A stretch of 64,000 bases of DNA from a virus (IMGVR_UViG_3300032144_000007:1-64000), one strand, 5' to 3'. Counted from the first letter of the stretch, positions 47,939-56,839 are shown. Numbers and translations are program-made. The notes: a model not told the origin generated them from the sequence alone.

Positions 47939-49378
47939 TTACTCGACGGCCTCGATGATCCGCTGGACATCCTTCGCGACAGCTTCAATGGCCTTTTGCG
48001 GAGCCTCGTTGATGATGTCGGTCAGGCTGTCGGCCAGCACTTCACCCTTCGTCTTGGCAGGCGGAAGATCGGCGAGCAGGGCGAGGTGGCGCATGGCGCT
48101 TTCCGCCGCGATCAGCAGATCGTCTTCCGTCAGATCGCGCCGGTCTTCGGTGAGCATCGCCAGCTTGGCGCGCTTCACGACTTCGGCGATGGATGCCGGG
48201 ATTTGACCCGCCAGCCGTTCGCCTGTCGCCTCCAGTTTCACGTCGGCGGCAAGGGCGTCACCGGCGTAGTGGGTGATCAGGCGGGTGACGGCTTCCGCGT
48301 CCGGTGCGTCGATGGAGATCACCGCGTCGAGGCGACCGGGCCGCAGCAGCGCCTTGTCGATCCGGTCGAGGTGGTTGGTCGTCAGCACGGTCATGATCGC
48401 CGAGCCGAGCGGCACGAGGCCGTCGAGCAGGTTGACCAGATCGTTGACCTTCTCCTTGGTGCGGTCGCCGAACCGGTCGATGTCTTCGGCGAAGACGACG
48501 CATGGCTGGTAGCGGCGGGCGGTTTCGAGCGCGGCCTTCAGTCCCTGCGCCCGGTCGAGAACGATGAAGGTCCAGCCGTTGTCCTGCGCCACCTTGGCGG
48601 CGACGCGGGCGGTGAGCGACTTGCCGCAGCCATACCGGCCTTCAAGCAGGATGCCGCGCTTCAGCGAAATGTTGTTCTTGCGGCACGCTTCGGTGTGCTT
48701 CATCGGCGCAAGGATGGCGGTGCGGATAATCGCCTGCGTTGCACGATTGTAGATGGCGTCGGTTTCCTTGACGCCGGAGACGTCGAAGAAGTCCGGCTGT
48801 TCCGACAGGTCCAGATCGCCTTCGTCATCGACCTTCAAGGCGATGGCCTTGCCCTTGTAGATGGACGAGGTGTTGACGATCTCGCGGGCGCGGGTGGCGA
48901 TCTCGACGAGGCGGGCGCGGTCCTTCTTGTTGACCTTGCCGTACATGCGGACGCCGCCAGCGAAGATGGTGACGTTCACCGGATTTACCATGCCGGGAAG
49001 CGTCATCTGACCGACCGGAACCTGCACGACGTCGCTCGCCTTGATCCCGGTTTTCACCGTCAGGAACGACGGATCGCGCGGGCCGAACCATGTCATCACC
49101 GTCTTCGGCAGCACGACGCCATAGATGTCCTGCATGGCGAGGAAGGCGGCGACGGCGGCGTCCCACGGAAGGCCTTCGATGGTTTCCATCGCGTCGAAAG
49201 TTTGCTTGTTCGACTGGTCGATGCGGTGAAGCGTTTCGATGGCGGACTCGATTGGCATCTCGCCCGGCTCGCCTGGCAGAACAATTTTCTTGCCGCGATA
49301 TTCGATGCCGGTATCCAGCTTCGTCCAGTCGATTTCCTGATCACGGTCGGCGATCACTGGCGTCTTGTGCACGTTCAT
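47939..49378 (-). CDS. AAA+ ATPase (FtsH/Cdc48-like module)
   Basis: A 479-aa protein. The N-terminal 200 residues are a beta-rich substrate or adaptor domain (VVQVPVGQMTLPGMVNPVNV). The AAA module follows: Walker A LEGRYGCGKSL near residue 240, Walker B VVFAEDIDRF near 290, and the second region of homology LTTNHLDRIDKALLRPGRLD with its arginine fingers. No protease domain is present, so it is probably a remodelling ATPase. The start at 49378 is favoured over the longer frame, which runs through the promoter region. Confidence 0.85.
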   Translation of the reverse strand: MNVHKTPVIADRDQEIDWTKLDTGIEYRGKKIVLPGEPGEMPIESAIETLHRIDQSNKQTFDAMETIEGLPWDAAVAAFLAMQDIYGVVLPKTVMTWFGPRDPSFLTVKTGIKASDVVQVPVGQMTLPGMVNPVNVTIFAGGVRMYGKVNKKDRARLVEIATRAREIVNTSSIYKGKAIALKVDDEGDLDLSEQPDFFDVSGVKETDAIYNRATQAIIRTAILAPMKHTEACRKNNISLKRGILLEGRYGCGKSLTARVAAKVAQDNGWTFIVLDRAQGLKAALETARRYQPCVVFAEDIDRFGDRTKEKVNDLVNLLDGLVPLGSAIMTVLTTNHLDRIDKALLRPGRLDAVISIDAPDAEAVTRLITHYAGDALAADVKLEATGERLAGQIPASIAEVVKRAKLAMLTEDRRDLTEDDLLIAAESAMRHLALLADLPPAKTKGEVLADSLTDIINEAPQKAIEAVAKDVQRIIEAVE

Positions 49379-49837
49379 CTGGTAGCTCCTGTTTGGGCGA
49401 GGGTTTTGTGAAATCGTGCCTTTCGCCCCCCTCATGGCGCACGGCATCGCTGTCGCAAAAAGGGTGGTTCCCCTTGCGAAATCGTATGTGTGTAAAACCT
49501 GTGGAAAAGTCGTCTTGAGTTGTGGATGATAACCGTTCAGGCGAACGTGGCAAGCCAAAAACCGCCACTGATTCGCCATCGATCGTTAAGCCTTCGGAAC
49601 GGTTATCGAATTTTTAACGGCGTACATAAATCCGTCATCTATGCGAAATTGCATCGTTGGAAACGGCGCTCATTTTTGCAGTTCGGTAAAAATTACTGGT
49701 ATGCATTAGGCCACAGTAGGCAACAAAAGCCTACTTCTGGCAACTTTGTAACACATTGAAATCGTTGATGTTCCATTGCATCCGCTGTGATGATCAATTA
49801 CCGTCTGGTTTAACCACCAACGCCGGGAGCAGACGAT
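49379..49837. promoter_or_regulatory. Gene-free divergent promoter region
   Basis: No convincing gene is seen in this stretch. GATAACCGTT (49528-49537) and AACGGTTATC (49598-49607) form a perfect 10-bp inverted repeat with a 60-bp spacing. A GTACATAAA box lies at 49622-49630. TGTGGAAAA (49500) and TGTGGATGA (49521) resemble DnaA boxes with one or two mismatches. The region separates the AAA+ gene (minus) from an XRE regulator (plus) and is the likely early control region. Confidence 0.5.
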
Positions 49838-50044
49838 ATGCACCCTATCCGAGAATACAGGTTGAAGCAGCCGATCCCGCTTAGTCAGTCATCGATCGCT
49901 GACCGGATCGGCGTGAGCGCCCAACTGGTTTCGCGTTACGAGACCGGGCAAAAACGCGTGACCGCCGAAAAGGCCGTCATCATCGAGAAGGCGCTCGGCA
50001 TTCCGCGAGAAGTTCTCAGACCCGACATTTTTGCCACAGACTAA
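49838..50044 (+). CDS. XRE-family regulator (Cro-like)
   Basis: A 68-aa protein with a complete HTH (LSQSSIADRIGVSAQLVSRY, then ETGQKRVTAEKAVIIEKAL). The final segment IPREVLRPDIF recurs in YdaS/Cro-type phage regulators. It is the first gene of the plus-strand replication block and faces the inverted repeat upstream. Confidence 0.8.
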   Translation: MHPIREYRLKQPIPLSQSSIADRIGVSAQLVSRYETGQKRVTAEKAVIIEKALGIPREVLRPDIFATD

Positions 50045-50108
50045 ACCGACCTGATCCCGTCCATTTCGGCTGCGCTTCCGCGCACCCTTTGTCGTGTCTG
50101 GAACAATC

Positions 50109-50315
50109 ATGCTCAAACTCGCCAGCATCGAACCGACCGAACTGCTTCCCCTTCACGCCCTTCCGCAGCAGTCCTGCAAGTACCCGGTCGAAGAGAACTG
50201 GAACGTCGCGGGCCACTTCCTGTTCTGCGCAAAAGCGACACGTCCAGCCGAACGCTATTGCCCGCATCACATGCAGCGCTGCTACCGCGCACCAGAGCAG
50301 AAAAGGAAGGGCTGA
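50109..50315 (+). CDS. GcrA-like C-terminal-type protein
   Basis: A 68-aa protein. QSCKYPVEENWN, then FLFCAKATRPAERYCPHHMQ and RCYR, is the C-x(n)-FC-x(n)-YC-xxH pattern of the C-terminal domain of GcrA, the alphaproteobacterial cell-cycle regulator that binds sigma-70 and methylated DNA. The N-terminal HTH of GcrA is missing. The ATG at 50109 is preferred. It is followed at once by a DNA methyltransferase gene. Confidence 0.65.
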   Translation: MLKLASIEPTELLPLHALPQQSCKYPVEENWNVAGHFLFCAKATRPAERYCPHHMQRCYRAPEQKRKG

Positions 50316-50872
50316 TGGGCAAGCGGTCGAACTTCGCACGCCGGAAGATGGACGCCTACCAGACGCCGCACAAGCCGGTCGTGCCGCTCATCCCGTACCT
50401 GCGCCGCGACGGTATCCAGACCTTCGATGAACCCTGCGCCGGGCTCGGCGATCTGATCGATCATCTGCGCTGTTTTGGTTTCGATTGCCTCTACTCCGGC
50501 GACATCCAGAACGGTTTCGATGCGCTCGACGTGCCGAAGTTCCGGGCCGACGCCGTGATCACAAACCCGCCCTGGACCCGCCAGCTGATGCACCCGCTGA
50601 TCTGGCACTTCATGCGCAACGCTCCGATCACATGGCTGCTGTTCGACAGCGACTGGTGCCACACCAAGCAGGCGACAGGGCTTTTGCAGCACTGCACCGA
50701 CATCGTCAGCGTCGGTCGGCACAAGTGGATTCCGGGCTCCAAGCACAGCGGCAAGGACAACGCTGCATGGCATCGTTTCGTCGCCAGCCATCGCGACGGG
50801 CCGCACTTCCATAGTCAATGGCAACCGGTGGCTGCTTCTGAAAACAAGGTCAAATTCGAGGTGCGCGTATGA
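50315..50872 (+). CDS. N6-adenine-type DNA methyltransferase
   Basis: A 185-aa protein. DEPCAGLGDLIDHL is an AdoMet-binding motif I variant and AVITNPPWTRQLM is motif IV (NPPW), as in adenine or exocyclic-amino methyltransferases; both fall in the expected order. It is short, so the target-recognition part must be small or absent. The start overlaps the previous stop by one base. The target sequence cannot be predicted. Confidence 0.8.
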   Translation: MGKRSNFARRKMDAYQTPHKPVVPLIPYLRRDGIQTFDEPCAGLGDLIDHLRCFGFDCLYSGDIQNGFDALDVPKFRADAVITNPPWTRQLMHPLIWHFMRNAPITWLLFDSDWCHTKQATGLLQHCTDIVSVGRHKWIPGSKHSGKDNAAWHRFVASHRDGPHFHSQWQPVAASENKVKFEVRV

Positions 50873-51387
50873 CTCTTCTCATGGGCCTCGATCCTTCCAA
50901 GACAGCAACCGGCTGGTCGCTCTTCGACAAGCGCGATCTGGTCGCGTCCGGCACGATCCGCTCTGACGGCGCGCTCGACTTCGCGGGCAAGTTTCACATG
51001 CTGCTCGTCGAGTTTCGACCGTCCGTCATCGCCTATGAGCAGGCGATCCGCTCCATCCGCACCTATGGCCGCAAGACGCTGATGCCGGGTGAAGCCGCAT
51101 GGTCGGGGCCGAACGCGGGGCAAATGATCCTGCTCGAAATCCAGGGCGCGATCCTCGGCCTCTCTAAGGCAATGGATATCCATACCCTGCCAGTGTCGGC
51201 CTCGACGTGGCGCTCGGCGATCCTGAAGGACGGCAAGCTGTCGCGCGACGTCGCCAAGCAACGGGCGAAGGAAACGTGCAAGGCGCTCGGTCTGAAGTTC
51301 AAGTCGGTGGACGAGGCTGAAGCGATCCTGATCGGCCTATGGGCGTCGCAAACCATGGAAGTCAAATATTGGGGCCAGCAGCGATGA
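50869..51387 (+). CDS. RuvC-like Holliday junction endonuclease
   Basis: A 172-aa protein of the RNase H fold. LLMGLDPSKTATGWSLFD carries the first catalytic Asp, SVIAYEQAIRS the Glu, and KSVDEAEAILIGLWA the C-terminal Asp pair. Phage RuvC-like enzymes resolve branched DNA before packaging. It overlaps both neighbours by ATGA. Confidence 0.85.
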   Translation: MTLLMGLDPSKTATGWSLFDKRDLVASGTIRSDGALDFAGKFHMLLVEFRPSVIAYEQAIRSIRTYGRKTLMPGEAAWSGPNAGQMILLEIQGAILGLSKAMDIHTLPVSASTWRSAILKDGKLSRDVAKQRAKETCKALGLKFKSVDEAEAILIGLWASQTMEVKYWGQQR

Positions 51388-51731
51388 CCGACGAGAAGAT
51401 CACGCCCATTGGCATCGGTTACAAGCAACCGCCAAGCGAAGACGAGGGCCAGTTGCGCATCGTGCGCTATGACGGCTGCAATCACCGTTACCATTGGGTC
51501 GGCGGCAAGATGAATGACGCCCATTTCTTCATCCGCGAAGGCGAGACGGAAGTCGAGTGCGGCCTATGCGGCACCAAACTCGACCCGATGTTCGTGCTGC
51601 GCCACCTCGCATCCGAAGAAAGCCAGTGGCAGACGAAGCGCCGCGCCTATCAGGACGAGATGAAGCGGCTCAACGAGCGCATGAGAACCAAGTGCCAGCA
51701 CTGTGAACGGATGACGAGGATCAAACGATGA
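51384..51731 (+). CDS. Zinc-binding hypothetical protein
   Basis: A 115-aa protein with CGLCGTKLD in the middle and CQHCERM near the end, plus a His-rich segment (GCNHRYHWVGG). Possibly two half-sites of a zinc centre. No family recognised; it sits in the replication operon. Confidence 0.55.
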   Translation: MTDEKITPIGIGYKQPPSEDEGQLRIVRYDGCNHRYHWVGGKMNDAHFFIREGETEVECGLCGTKLDPMFVLRHLASEESQWQTKRRAYQDEMKRLNERMRTKCQHCERMTRIKR

Positions 51732-52507
51732 ATGCACTATCGCGTATCGACGCTATCAGCACTCTTCCCTCATTGGTCAAGAAGGCTGCTGATCGACTTG
51801 CCAGTGCAGCAACCGCTGCTGAAATCCTCGACGCAAGAGACATGGCTTCCGTTGCATACGACGCCGCGAAGAAGGCCGCGAGGATGGCGAGGGCCAAGCA
51901 AGCACACGACGAGATCATCGCGAAAGTGGCGCATGCGCAAGCCGACGCACTGGAGATCGAAGCGACGGCGAAGCGCCGCCTTGCTGACGAATACGATGCG
52001 GCGCAAGAGCGCGGCGAGGTGGCGAGTAACGGGCAACGCGGGAAAGCTGTTCCAGATGGGAACGGCTTTTCGCCACCGACCGCCGCCGACATCGGTATCA
52101 CCCGCAAAGAGGTGCACGACGCCCGCCAAATCCGCGATGCCGAGAAAATCCAGCCGGGCATCGTTCGACGCGTTCTGGACGAGCGGATCGCCAGCGGACA
52201 AGAACCCAACCGTGCCGCTCTTCGGGAAGCTGTGATTGAAGTTGCAAGGCGCGGCCAGAACGACACGTCTGGCACGCCGTCGAGGAACCCGCTTTACCAG
52301 TTGCCAACAGTGAATGGTGCCGCCTGGACGCACCTATACGGTGCCTGCCGGGCTCTCAGTGAATGGAGCGAGAAGGACGAAAACATGATCGCTGCCCTTC
52401 GCGGGATGAAGGAACGGCGCGACGATCAAAAGTTGAACGTCGCCGCTGTCAGAAAATGCGCAGCAACCTTGAACCGTTTCCTTGGGGAGTTGGAAGATGC
52501 TCAATGA
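51728..52507 (+). CDS. Coiled-coil protein of the replication operon
   Basis: A 259-aa protein. Residues 30-95 are an Ala-rich coiled coil (AEILDARDMASVAYDAAKKA). The middle GFSPPTAADIGITRKEVHDA and RQIRDAEKI looks like a ParB/KorB-type HTH start as seen in phage proteins often annotated only as hypothetical. The C-terminus is helical. Function unknown; DNA binding possible. Confidence 0.55.
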   Translation: MNALSRIDAISTLPSLVKKAADRLASAATAAEILDARDMASVAYDAAKKAARMARAKQAHDEIIAKVAHAQADALEIEATAKRRLADEYDAAQERGEVASNGQRGKAVPDGNGFSPPTAADIGITRKEVHDARQIRDAEKIQPGIVRRVLDERIASGQEPNRAALREAVIEVARRGQNDTSGTPSRNPLYQLPTVNGAAWTHLYGACRALSEWSEKDENMIAALRGMKERRDDQKLNVAAVRKCAATLNRFLGELEDAQ

Positions 52508-52961
52508 CAAACTGAATACATTCTATCATCTGGTAAACGAGGCTTGCGTTATTCATGGCCTCAATGCGCCGCTTGTTGCAGATGAAATCATCGCAGCGGC
52601 ATTTCCAGAAACGACTTCGGCGGCTAGAGCCGAAGGTGCAGACACGATGCTTCGCAACGGCGTCATCGCTTTCCTTGCCAAGTTCTTCAAGAAGACCGCT
52701 CCGGCAACCGAAAGCAGCGGAAGCCAACTTTCCTTCATGCCGATGATCCCGGAGCCGCTTGCGCCAATAGTGGCGCGACTGAAGGCCGAAGCACACTATG
52801 TCGAATCCCTCGCCGAATACATCCCAGTGGCTCTTCTCATAGCCAATCCTGAATGGCTGGACGATGCCCGCAAATACAAGCGGCGCAAAGGTGAAGAGAC
52901 AATCGCGGAAGCGACAATCCTTGACGAACTTTATGCCGCGATCACGGAAGGTGAGGTGTAG
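52497..52961 (+). CDS. Hypothetical protein
   Basis: A 154-aa mixed helical protein (MLNDKLNTFYHLVNEACVIH at the start; VESLAEYIPVALLIANPEWL in the middle). No family recognised. The start at 52497 overlaps the previous gene by 11 bases. Confidence 0.5.
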   Translation: MLNDKLNTFYHLVNEACVIHGLNAPLVADEIIAAAFPETTSAARAEGADTMLRNGVIAFLAKFFKKTAPATESSGSQLSFMPMIPEPLAPIVARLKAEAHYVESLAEYIPVALLIANPEWLDDARKYKRRKGEETIAEATILDELYAAITEGEV

Positions 52962-52965
52962 TCGC

Positions 52966-53019
52966 ATGACGATGACCCACTACCACGAGCGCCGGTCGCG
53001 CATTTCCGTGAAAGGATAG
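52966..53019 (+). CDS. Possible 17-aa peptide before the endolysin gene
   Basis: MTMTHYHERRSRISVKG lies in the short gap before the endolysin start. It may be a leader peptide or chance; its coding content is too small to judge. Confidence 0.15.
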   Translation: MTMTHYHERRSRISVKG

Positions 53020-53022
53020 ACC

Positions 53023-53760
53023 ATGCCAAATCCTGTCATCATCGACATTTCGCATCACCAGCCCGACCCTATCGATTGGGGCAAGGTCAAGTCTGGCGGC
53101 ACGGTCGGCGTGATCCTGAAGGCCACAGAAGGCACCTCTTACACCGATCCGACCTATGCAAGTCGCAAACAGGCGGCGCTCGCCGCTGGCCTGACGGTGT
53201 CGTCTTATCACTTCTTCAAGAAGGGCAACCCGACCGGGCAGATGTCCTACTTCCTGAAGGTGGTGAAGCCGGTCGAAGGCGAGCGTGTCGTCATCGATCA
53301 TGAGACCGACGCCTCGCTCGACGAACTGAAGCAGGCCGTCCAGTGGCTGATGACCAACGCGCCGGAAGTCGAGATCACCATCTATTCCGGGCACACGATC
53401 AAGGATCAACTCGGCTCCAAGAAGGACGATCTTCTGGCAGAGAACACCTCGCTCTGGATCGCGCAATACACGTCCGCCGCGTCGCCATCGTGGCCGAAGG
53501 GCACATGGCCGACATGGTCGCTCTGGCAATACACGGACAAGGCGTCGGTCTCCGGCATCAGTGGTCCTGTCGATGGCAACAAGTTCAACGGCTCGTCCGC
53601 CAACGCTGTGAAGTGGATGGGGCCGGTTGCCTCGCCGCCAGAACCGGAACCCGCGCCGGAGCCGACGCCGGAGCCGGAGGAAAAGCTGGTGACCATCGAT
53701 CTCGACGTGCCGGAGGGCGTCGATGTTCGTATCCGCGTCAATGGCAAGGACGTGATGTGA
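53023..53760 (+). CDS. GH25-family endolysin
   Basis: A 245-aa muramidase. VIIDISHHQPDPIDWGKVKS, ILKATEGTSYTDPTY, SSYHFFKKGNPTGQ and VVIDHETD contain the GH25 (Chalaropsis-type) acidic catalytic residues (DISHHQ and DHE). The catalytic domain ends near residue 205; a Pro/Glu linker (EPEPAPEPTPEPEE) leads to a 25-residue beta tail (VTIDLDVPEGVDVRIRVNGK), a possible wall-binding or membrane-contact piece. There is no signal peptide, so a holin is needed. It is set among replication genes, not next to the late lysis region. Confidence 0.88.
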   Translation: MPNPVIIDISHHQPDPIDWGKVKSGGTVGVILKATEGTSYTDPTYASRKQAALAAGLTVSSYHFFKKGNPTGQMSYFLKVVKPVEGERVVIDHETDASLDELKQAVQWLMTNAPEVEITIYSGHTIKDQLGSKKDDLLAENTSLWIAQYTSAASPSWPKGTWPTWSLWQYTDKASVSGISGPVDGNKFNGSSANAVKWMGPVASPPEPEPAPEPTPEPEEKLVTIDLDVPEGVDVRIRVNGKDVM

Positions 53761-53770
53761 GCGCTGGCCG

Positions 53771-54892
53771 ATGCGATACCTTGATCTCTTCTCCGGCATC
53801 GGCACGGCGTCGGTCGCCTTCGATCCGCTTGGCTGGCAATGCGTCGGCCATTCGGAGATAGACCGGTTCGCGTCGGCGGTTCTCAGCTATCGATATCCCG
53901 ACGTCGCCAATTTCGGCGACATCAACCGCTTTGAGGAATGGCCCGATGTCGCAGTTGACCTTGTTTGCGGAGGAAGCCCCTGCCAGGCGTTCTCAATCGC
54001 CGGATTGCGCGATGGACTGGCTGACCCGCGCGGCAAGCTCATGCTCACATATCTTGCCGTCGTTCGCCGCTATCGTCCCCGCTGGATCATTTGGGAAAAT
54101 GTCACCGGAGTCCTGTCACTTCACAGAGGGAAAGCGTTCGAAACGCTTCTCAGAGGGCTGGCGGAATGCGGGTATCATGCGTCATGGCGAGTGCTTGACA
54201 GTCAATATGTGCGAGTGGACGGCTACCCTCGTGCCGTGCCCCAACGACGGAACCGTGTCTTCCTTGTCGGACATTCTTCAGACTGGCGATATCCCGCGCA
54301 AGTTCTTCTTGAGCCCGAAAGCCTGCGCTGGAGTGCTGCGCCGGGCCGACAAGCGTTCGAAGGTAATCCCGAACGGGATGCGGGCGGCGCTGGAACAGGT
54401 AGCGTCCCGGATGTCGCCAACGTCCTGACCAACCGCATGCACAAGGGCGTCAACACGACGATGGACGAGGGCCAGACGATGATCCCCGTCGATGTCGAGG
54501 ATGTCAGCTATGCCCTGACGTCGGGCATGCACCACAGCGCAAACCGGGTGCCAAGCGAGCAGGGGACTCTGGTGCCGGTCGGTTTCGACAGTAAGCGCCA
54601 CGGTCATCAGGAAGGCGTCGCGCCAGCCTTGCGCGCCATGGGCCATTCAGGATCGCACGCCAACGCAGGCGGACAGATGGCGGTCGCGCACGGCACCATG
54701 ATCCGCCGCCTGATGCCGATTGAGTGCGAGCGCCTTCAGGGGCTTCCCGACGACTGGACCAACATACCGTGGCGGGGCCGCGATCACGCGCCGGACGGAC
54801 CTCGATACAAGGCCATCGGCAACGCATGGGCGGTGCCTGTCGGGCGATGGGTGGCCCGGCGCATCGAAATGGTCGAGGCGTTCAATGCTTGA
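53771..54892 (+). CDS. C5-cytosine DNA methyltransferase
   Basis: A 373-aa enzyme with the canonical motif order: motif I LDLFSGIGTASVAF, motif IV GGSPCQAFSIAG with the catalytic Cys, motif VI WENVTGVLS, motif VIII YPRAVPQRRNRVF, and motif X GPRYKAIGNAWAVPV. The variable region between VIII and X (about 100 residues) is the target-recognition part. No cognate endonuclease is adjacent, so it is probably a protective orphan methylase. Confidence 0.93.
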   Translation: MRYLDLFSGIGTASVAFDPLGWQCVGHSEIDRFASAVLSYRYPDVANFGDINRFEEWPDVAVDLVCGGSPCQAFSIAGLRDGLADPRGKLMLTYLAVVRRYRPRWIIWENVTGVLSLHRGKAFETLLRGLAECGYHASWRVLDSQYVRVDGYPRAVPQRRNRVFLVGHSSDWRYPAQVLLEPESLRWSAAPGRQAFEGNPERDAGGAGTGSVPDVANVLTNRMHKGVNTTMDEGQTMIPVDVEDVSYALTSGMHHSANRVPSEQGTLVPVGFDSKRHGHQEGVAPALRAMGHSGSHANAGGQMAVAHGTMIRRLMPIECERLQGLPDDWTNIPWRGRDHAPDGPRYKAIGNAWAVPVGRWVARRIEMVEAFNA

Positions 54893-55388
54893 GAAACTGG
54901 TCGAGTTGTCGGATCGGGATTTCGCGCGCCTGCTCGCCGCGATTGGCCGTGCCAGGCTCGCCGACGCCTTCGCCTCGTCGATCGTCGAGGACGAGGAACC
55001 CGACCCGATCATGGTCCGGCTGGCGGAAGAATACCGGTCGTCAGGAGGATTCAAGCCGCGCAATGGCAAGCCGCCGAAACCGCCAGATTGGCATGCGCTT
55101 TTGACGAAAGATGCCAAGGGCATCATCGAAAAGGGTATGGTGAATGTTCTCATTGCGATGCGTGAAGACCCGGCGATTTCGGGCGTCCTTGGTTACGAGG
55201 ACAGAATTGGCAAGGTGGTGCTGAAGGGTCGGCTTCCCGACGATTGGGAGCCGGATTTCCAGATGCGTGTGATCGAAGAGCGGGACTTCCTGTCGCTCTA
55301 TGAATACCTCGTTCGATGCGGCTTCCGGCTGACGAAGGACGAGATGAAGACCGTCATCCGCAAGGTAGCCCGCGAGAATCCGTTATGA
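54885..55388 (+). CDS. Hypothetical protein, VapE-N-terminal-like
   Basis: A 167-aa protein. VNVLIAMREDPAISGVLGYE, then ERDFLSLYEYLVRCGFRLTK and TVIRKVAREN, resembles the region before the ATPase core in VapE/D5-type replication proteins. The ATPase itself would be the gene at 56850. The start overlaps the methylase gene by 8 bases. It may assist replication initiation; this is an inference. Confidence 0.5.
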   Translation: MLEKLVELSDRDFARLLAAIGRARLADAFASSIVEDEEPDPIMVRLAEEYRSSGGFKPRNGKPPKPPDWHALLTKDAKGIIEKGMVNVLIAMREDPAISGVLGYEDRIGKVVLKGRLPDDWEPDFQMRVIEERDFLSLYEYLVRCGFRLTKDEMKTVIRKVARENPL

Positions 55389-56839
55389 GCATCGGCGAAA
55401 GCCTTCTCAATCCAGACCAGCAAAAGGCGGTCGAGAACTGCGCCGGGAAACTTCGCGATGGCGAATGGGCGCGGCTGGAGGGACCGGCTGGCACCGGCAA
55501 GACGTTCACGGCTGGCAAGGTTCTTCCGCGCATCCCGATCATGGCGCGCGACGTGCTTGGCTGCACCCTGTCGCATACCGCCGCCAAGCAGCTGCGCAAC
55601 CGCGTCAAGTTCTCGGTGACCACCGTGGCGTCGTCTATGTACAAGCATGTCAAGGTGGACACGACGCAATCCGACATGGCCTTCAAGGCGCTGGAGCGAT
55701 CCGTGGTCGGCGGCGACATCGACCGGGAAAGCGACCGATACCGCGATCTCTATGACGATGCCGAAGCGCTGATGGATGACGCCTTCGTTCTCAATCCAGA
55801 AGGCCGAGTCGCCAGCCTGACGGAAGATCAGCTGCTGATCATCGATGAGCATTCCATGGTGCCGCCAGAGGTTTTGCCGTACCTTCGCGAACACCTTAAA
55901 TGCCCGTTGCTCTTGCTCGGCGACAGCTTTCAGCTTCCGCCGCCTGGTTACCGTGAAGGCGCTTTCGTGGACGTTCCGATCACTCATGAACTATCGACGA
56001 TCATGCGTGGCCTTGGCACCAACATCCCTGAGATCGCCATGCGCTTCAGGAAGGGCGCACCGCGCTTCATGGATGGCAAATATGGTGACTTCGGCGTCCA
56101 CACCCTGAATGCGCCGGACCGGCAATTCTGCCTTCGACAGTCGGCATGGAAGAAGATCGGCGAGCAGTCGGACATCGTTCTCGCGCCGCATCACGCCACT
56201 CGCATGCACATTATCAAGAACGTCCGCCATGCGCTCTACGGCTGTGGACTGGATCGCCCGGTCATGCCGGGCGACCGATTCCTTGTGAAGTCGCGCAACG
56301 ATCTCGGACTGGAAAAATCCACGCTGATGACAGTCGGAAAGCAGCTGGCATTCCCGCCGCCAGACGCCGAACGTCCGCCGTCAGGATATCTGCGCCTCGA
56401 CATCGTCGATCAGGAGATGCTTGCCGAGTTCTGGCACTCACGCCGGTTCAAGGGCATCGTTGCCGGTCGCACGCCGGAGAAGTTCCCGCCAGAGCCGGTC
56501 TACTTCCCGGTGACGATGCTGCAATGGGCGTATCAGTCGAGCAACCAGCGCCACGGCTATGACCGGGCGCTCAACATGGCCCGCAGCAGCGCCGCCCGCT
56601 TCAAGCGCAAATATTCGGGCTACATCACGGACGAATGCGGGATGGTGGCGGTCATCGAATATGGATGGGCGGTCACCGTGCATAGCGTTCAGGGAGGTGA
56701 ATATGACCGAGTCTTTCTCTTCTACCCCGGATGGGGCGCACTCCCAACCGGGCACGAAGCTCGACGCCTCGTCTACACCGGAATCACCCGCGCCAAACGC
56801 AATATATGGCTTTTACGAACGCCCGGCTGTTTCGATTAA
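55385..56839 (+). CDS. RecD/Dda-like superfamily 1 helicase
   Basis: A 484-aa helicase. Walker A GPAGTGKTFTAG near residue 38, Walker B LIIDEHSMV near residue 165, GDSFQLPP (motif III) just after, and the C-terminal UvrD_C_2 part TVHSVQGGEYDRVFL and VYTGITRAKRNIWLL. Such helicases act in phage replication and recombination. The start at 55385 overlaps the upstream stop. Confidence 0.88.
   Translation: MSIGESLLNPDQQKAVENCAGKLRDGEWARLEGPAGTGKTFTAGKVLPRIPIMARDVLGCTLSHTAAKQLRNRVKFSVTTVASSMYKHVKVDTTQSDMAFKALERSVVGGDIDRESDRYRDLYDDAEALMDDAFVLNPEGRVASLTEDQLLIIDEHSMVPPEVLPYLREHLKCPLLLLGDSFQLPPPGYREGAFVDVPITHELSTIMRGLGTNIPEIAMRFRKGAPRFMDGKYGDFGVHTLNAPDRQFCLRQSAWKKIGEQSDIVLAPHHATRMHIIKNVRHALYGCGLDRPVMPGDRFLVKSRNDLGLEKSTLMTVGKQLAFPPPDAERPPSGYLRLDIVDQEMLAEFWHSRRFKGIVAGRTPEKFPPEPVYFPVTMLQWAYQSSNQRHGYDRALNMARSSAARFKRKYSGYITDECGMVAVIEYGWAVTVHSVQGGEYDRVFLFYPGWGALPTGHEARRLVYTGITRAKRNIWLLRTPGCFD

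Noticed and set aside
47840-49411. 523-aa plus-strand frame opposite the AAA+ ATPase
   Set aside because: The complementary strand has all AAA motifs; this frame has none.
49520-49759. 79-aa plus-strand frame in the divergent promoter region
   Set aside because: Basic, low-complexity product over inverted repeats and operator-like boxes; no ribosome site and no motif.
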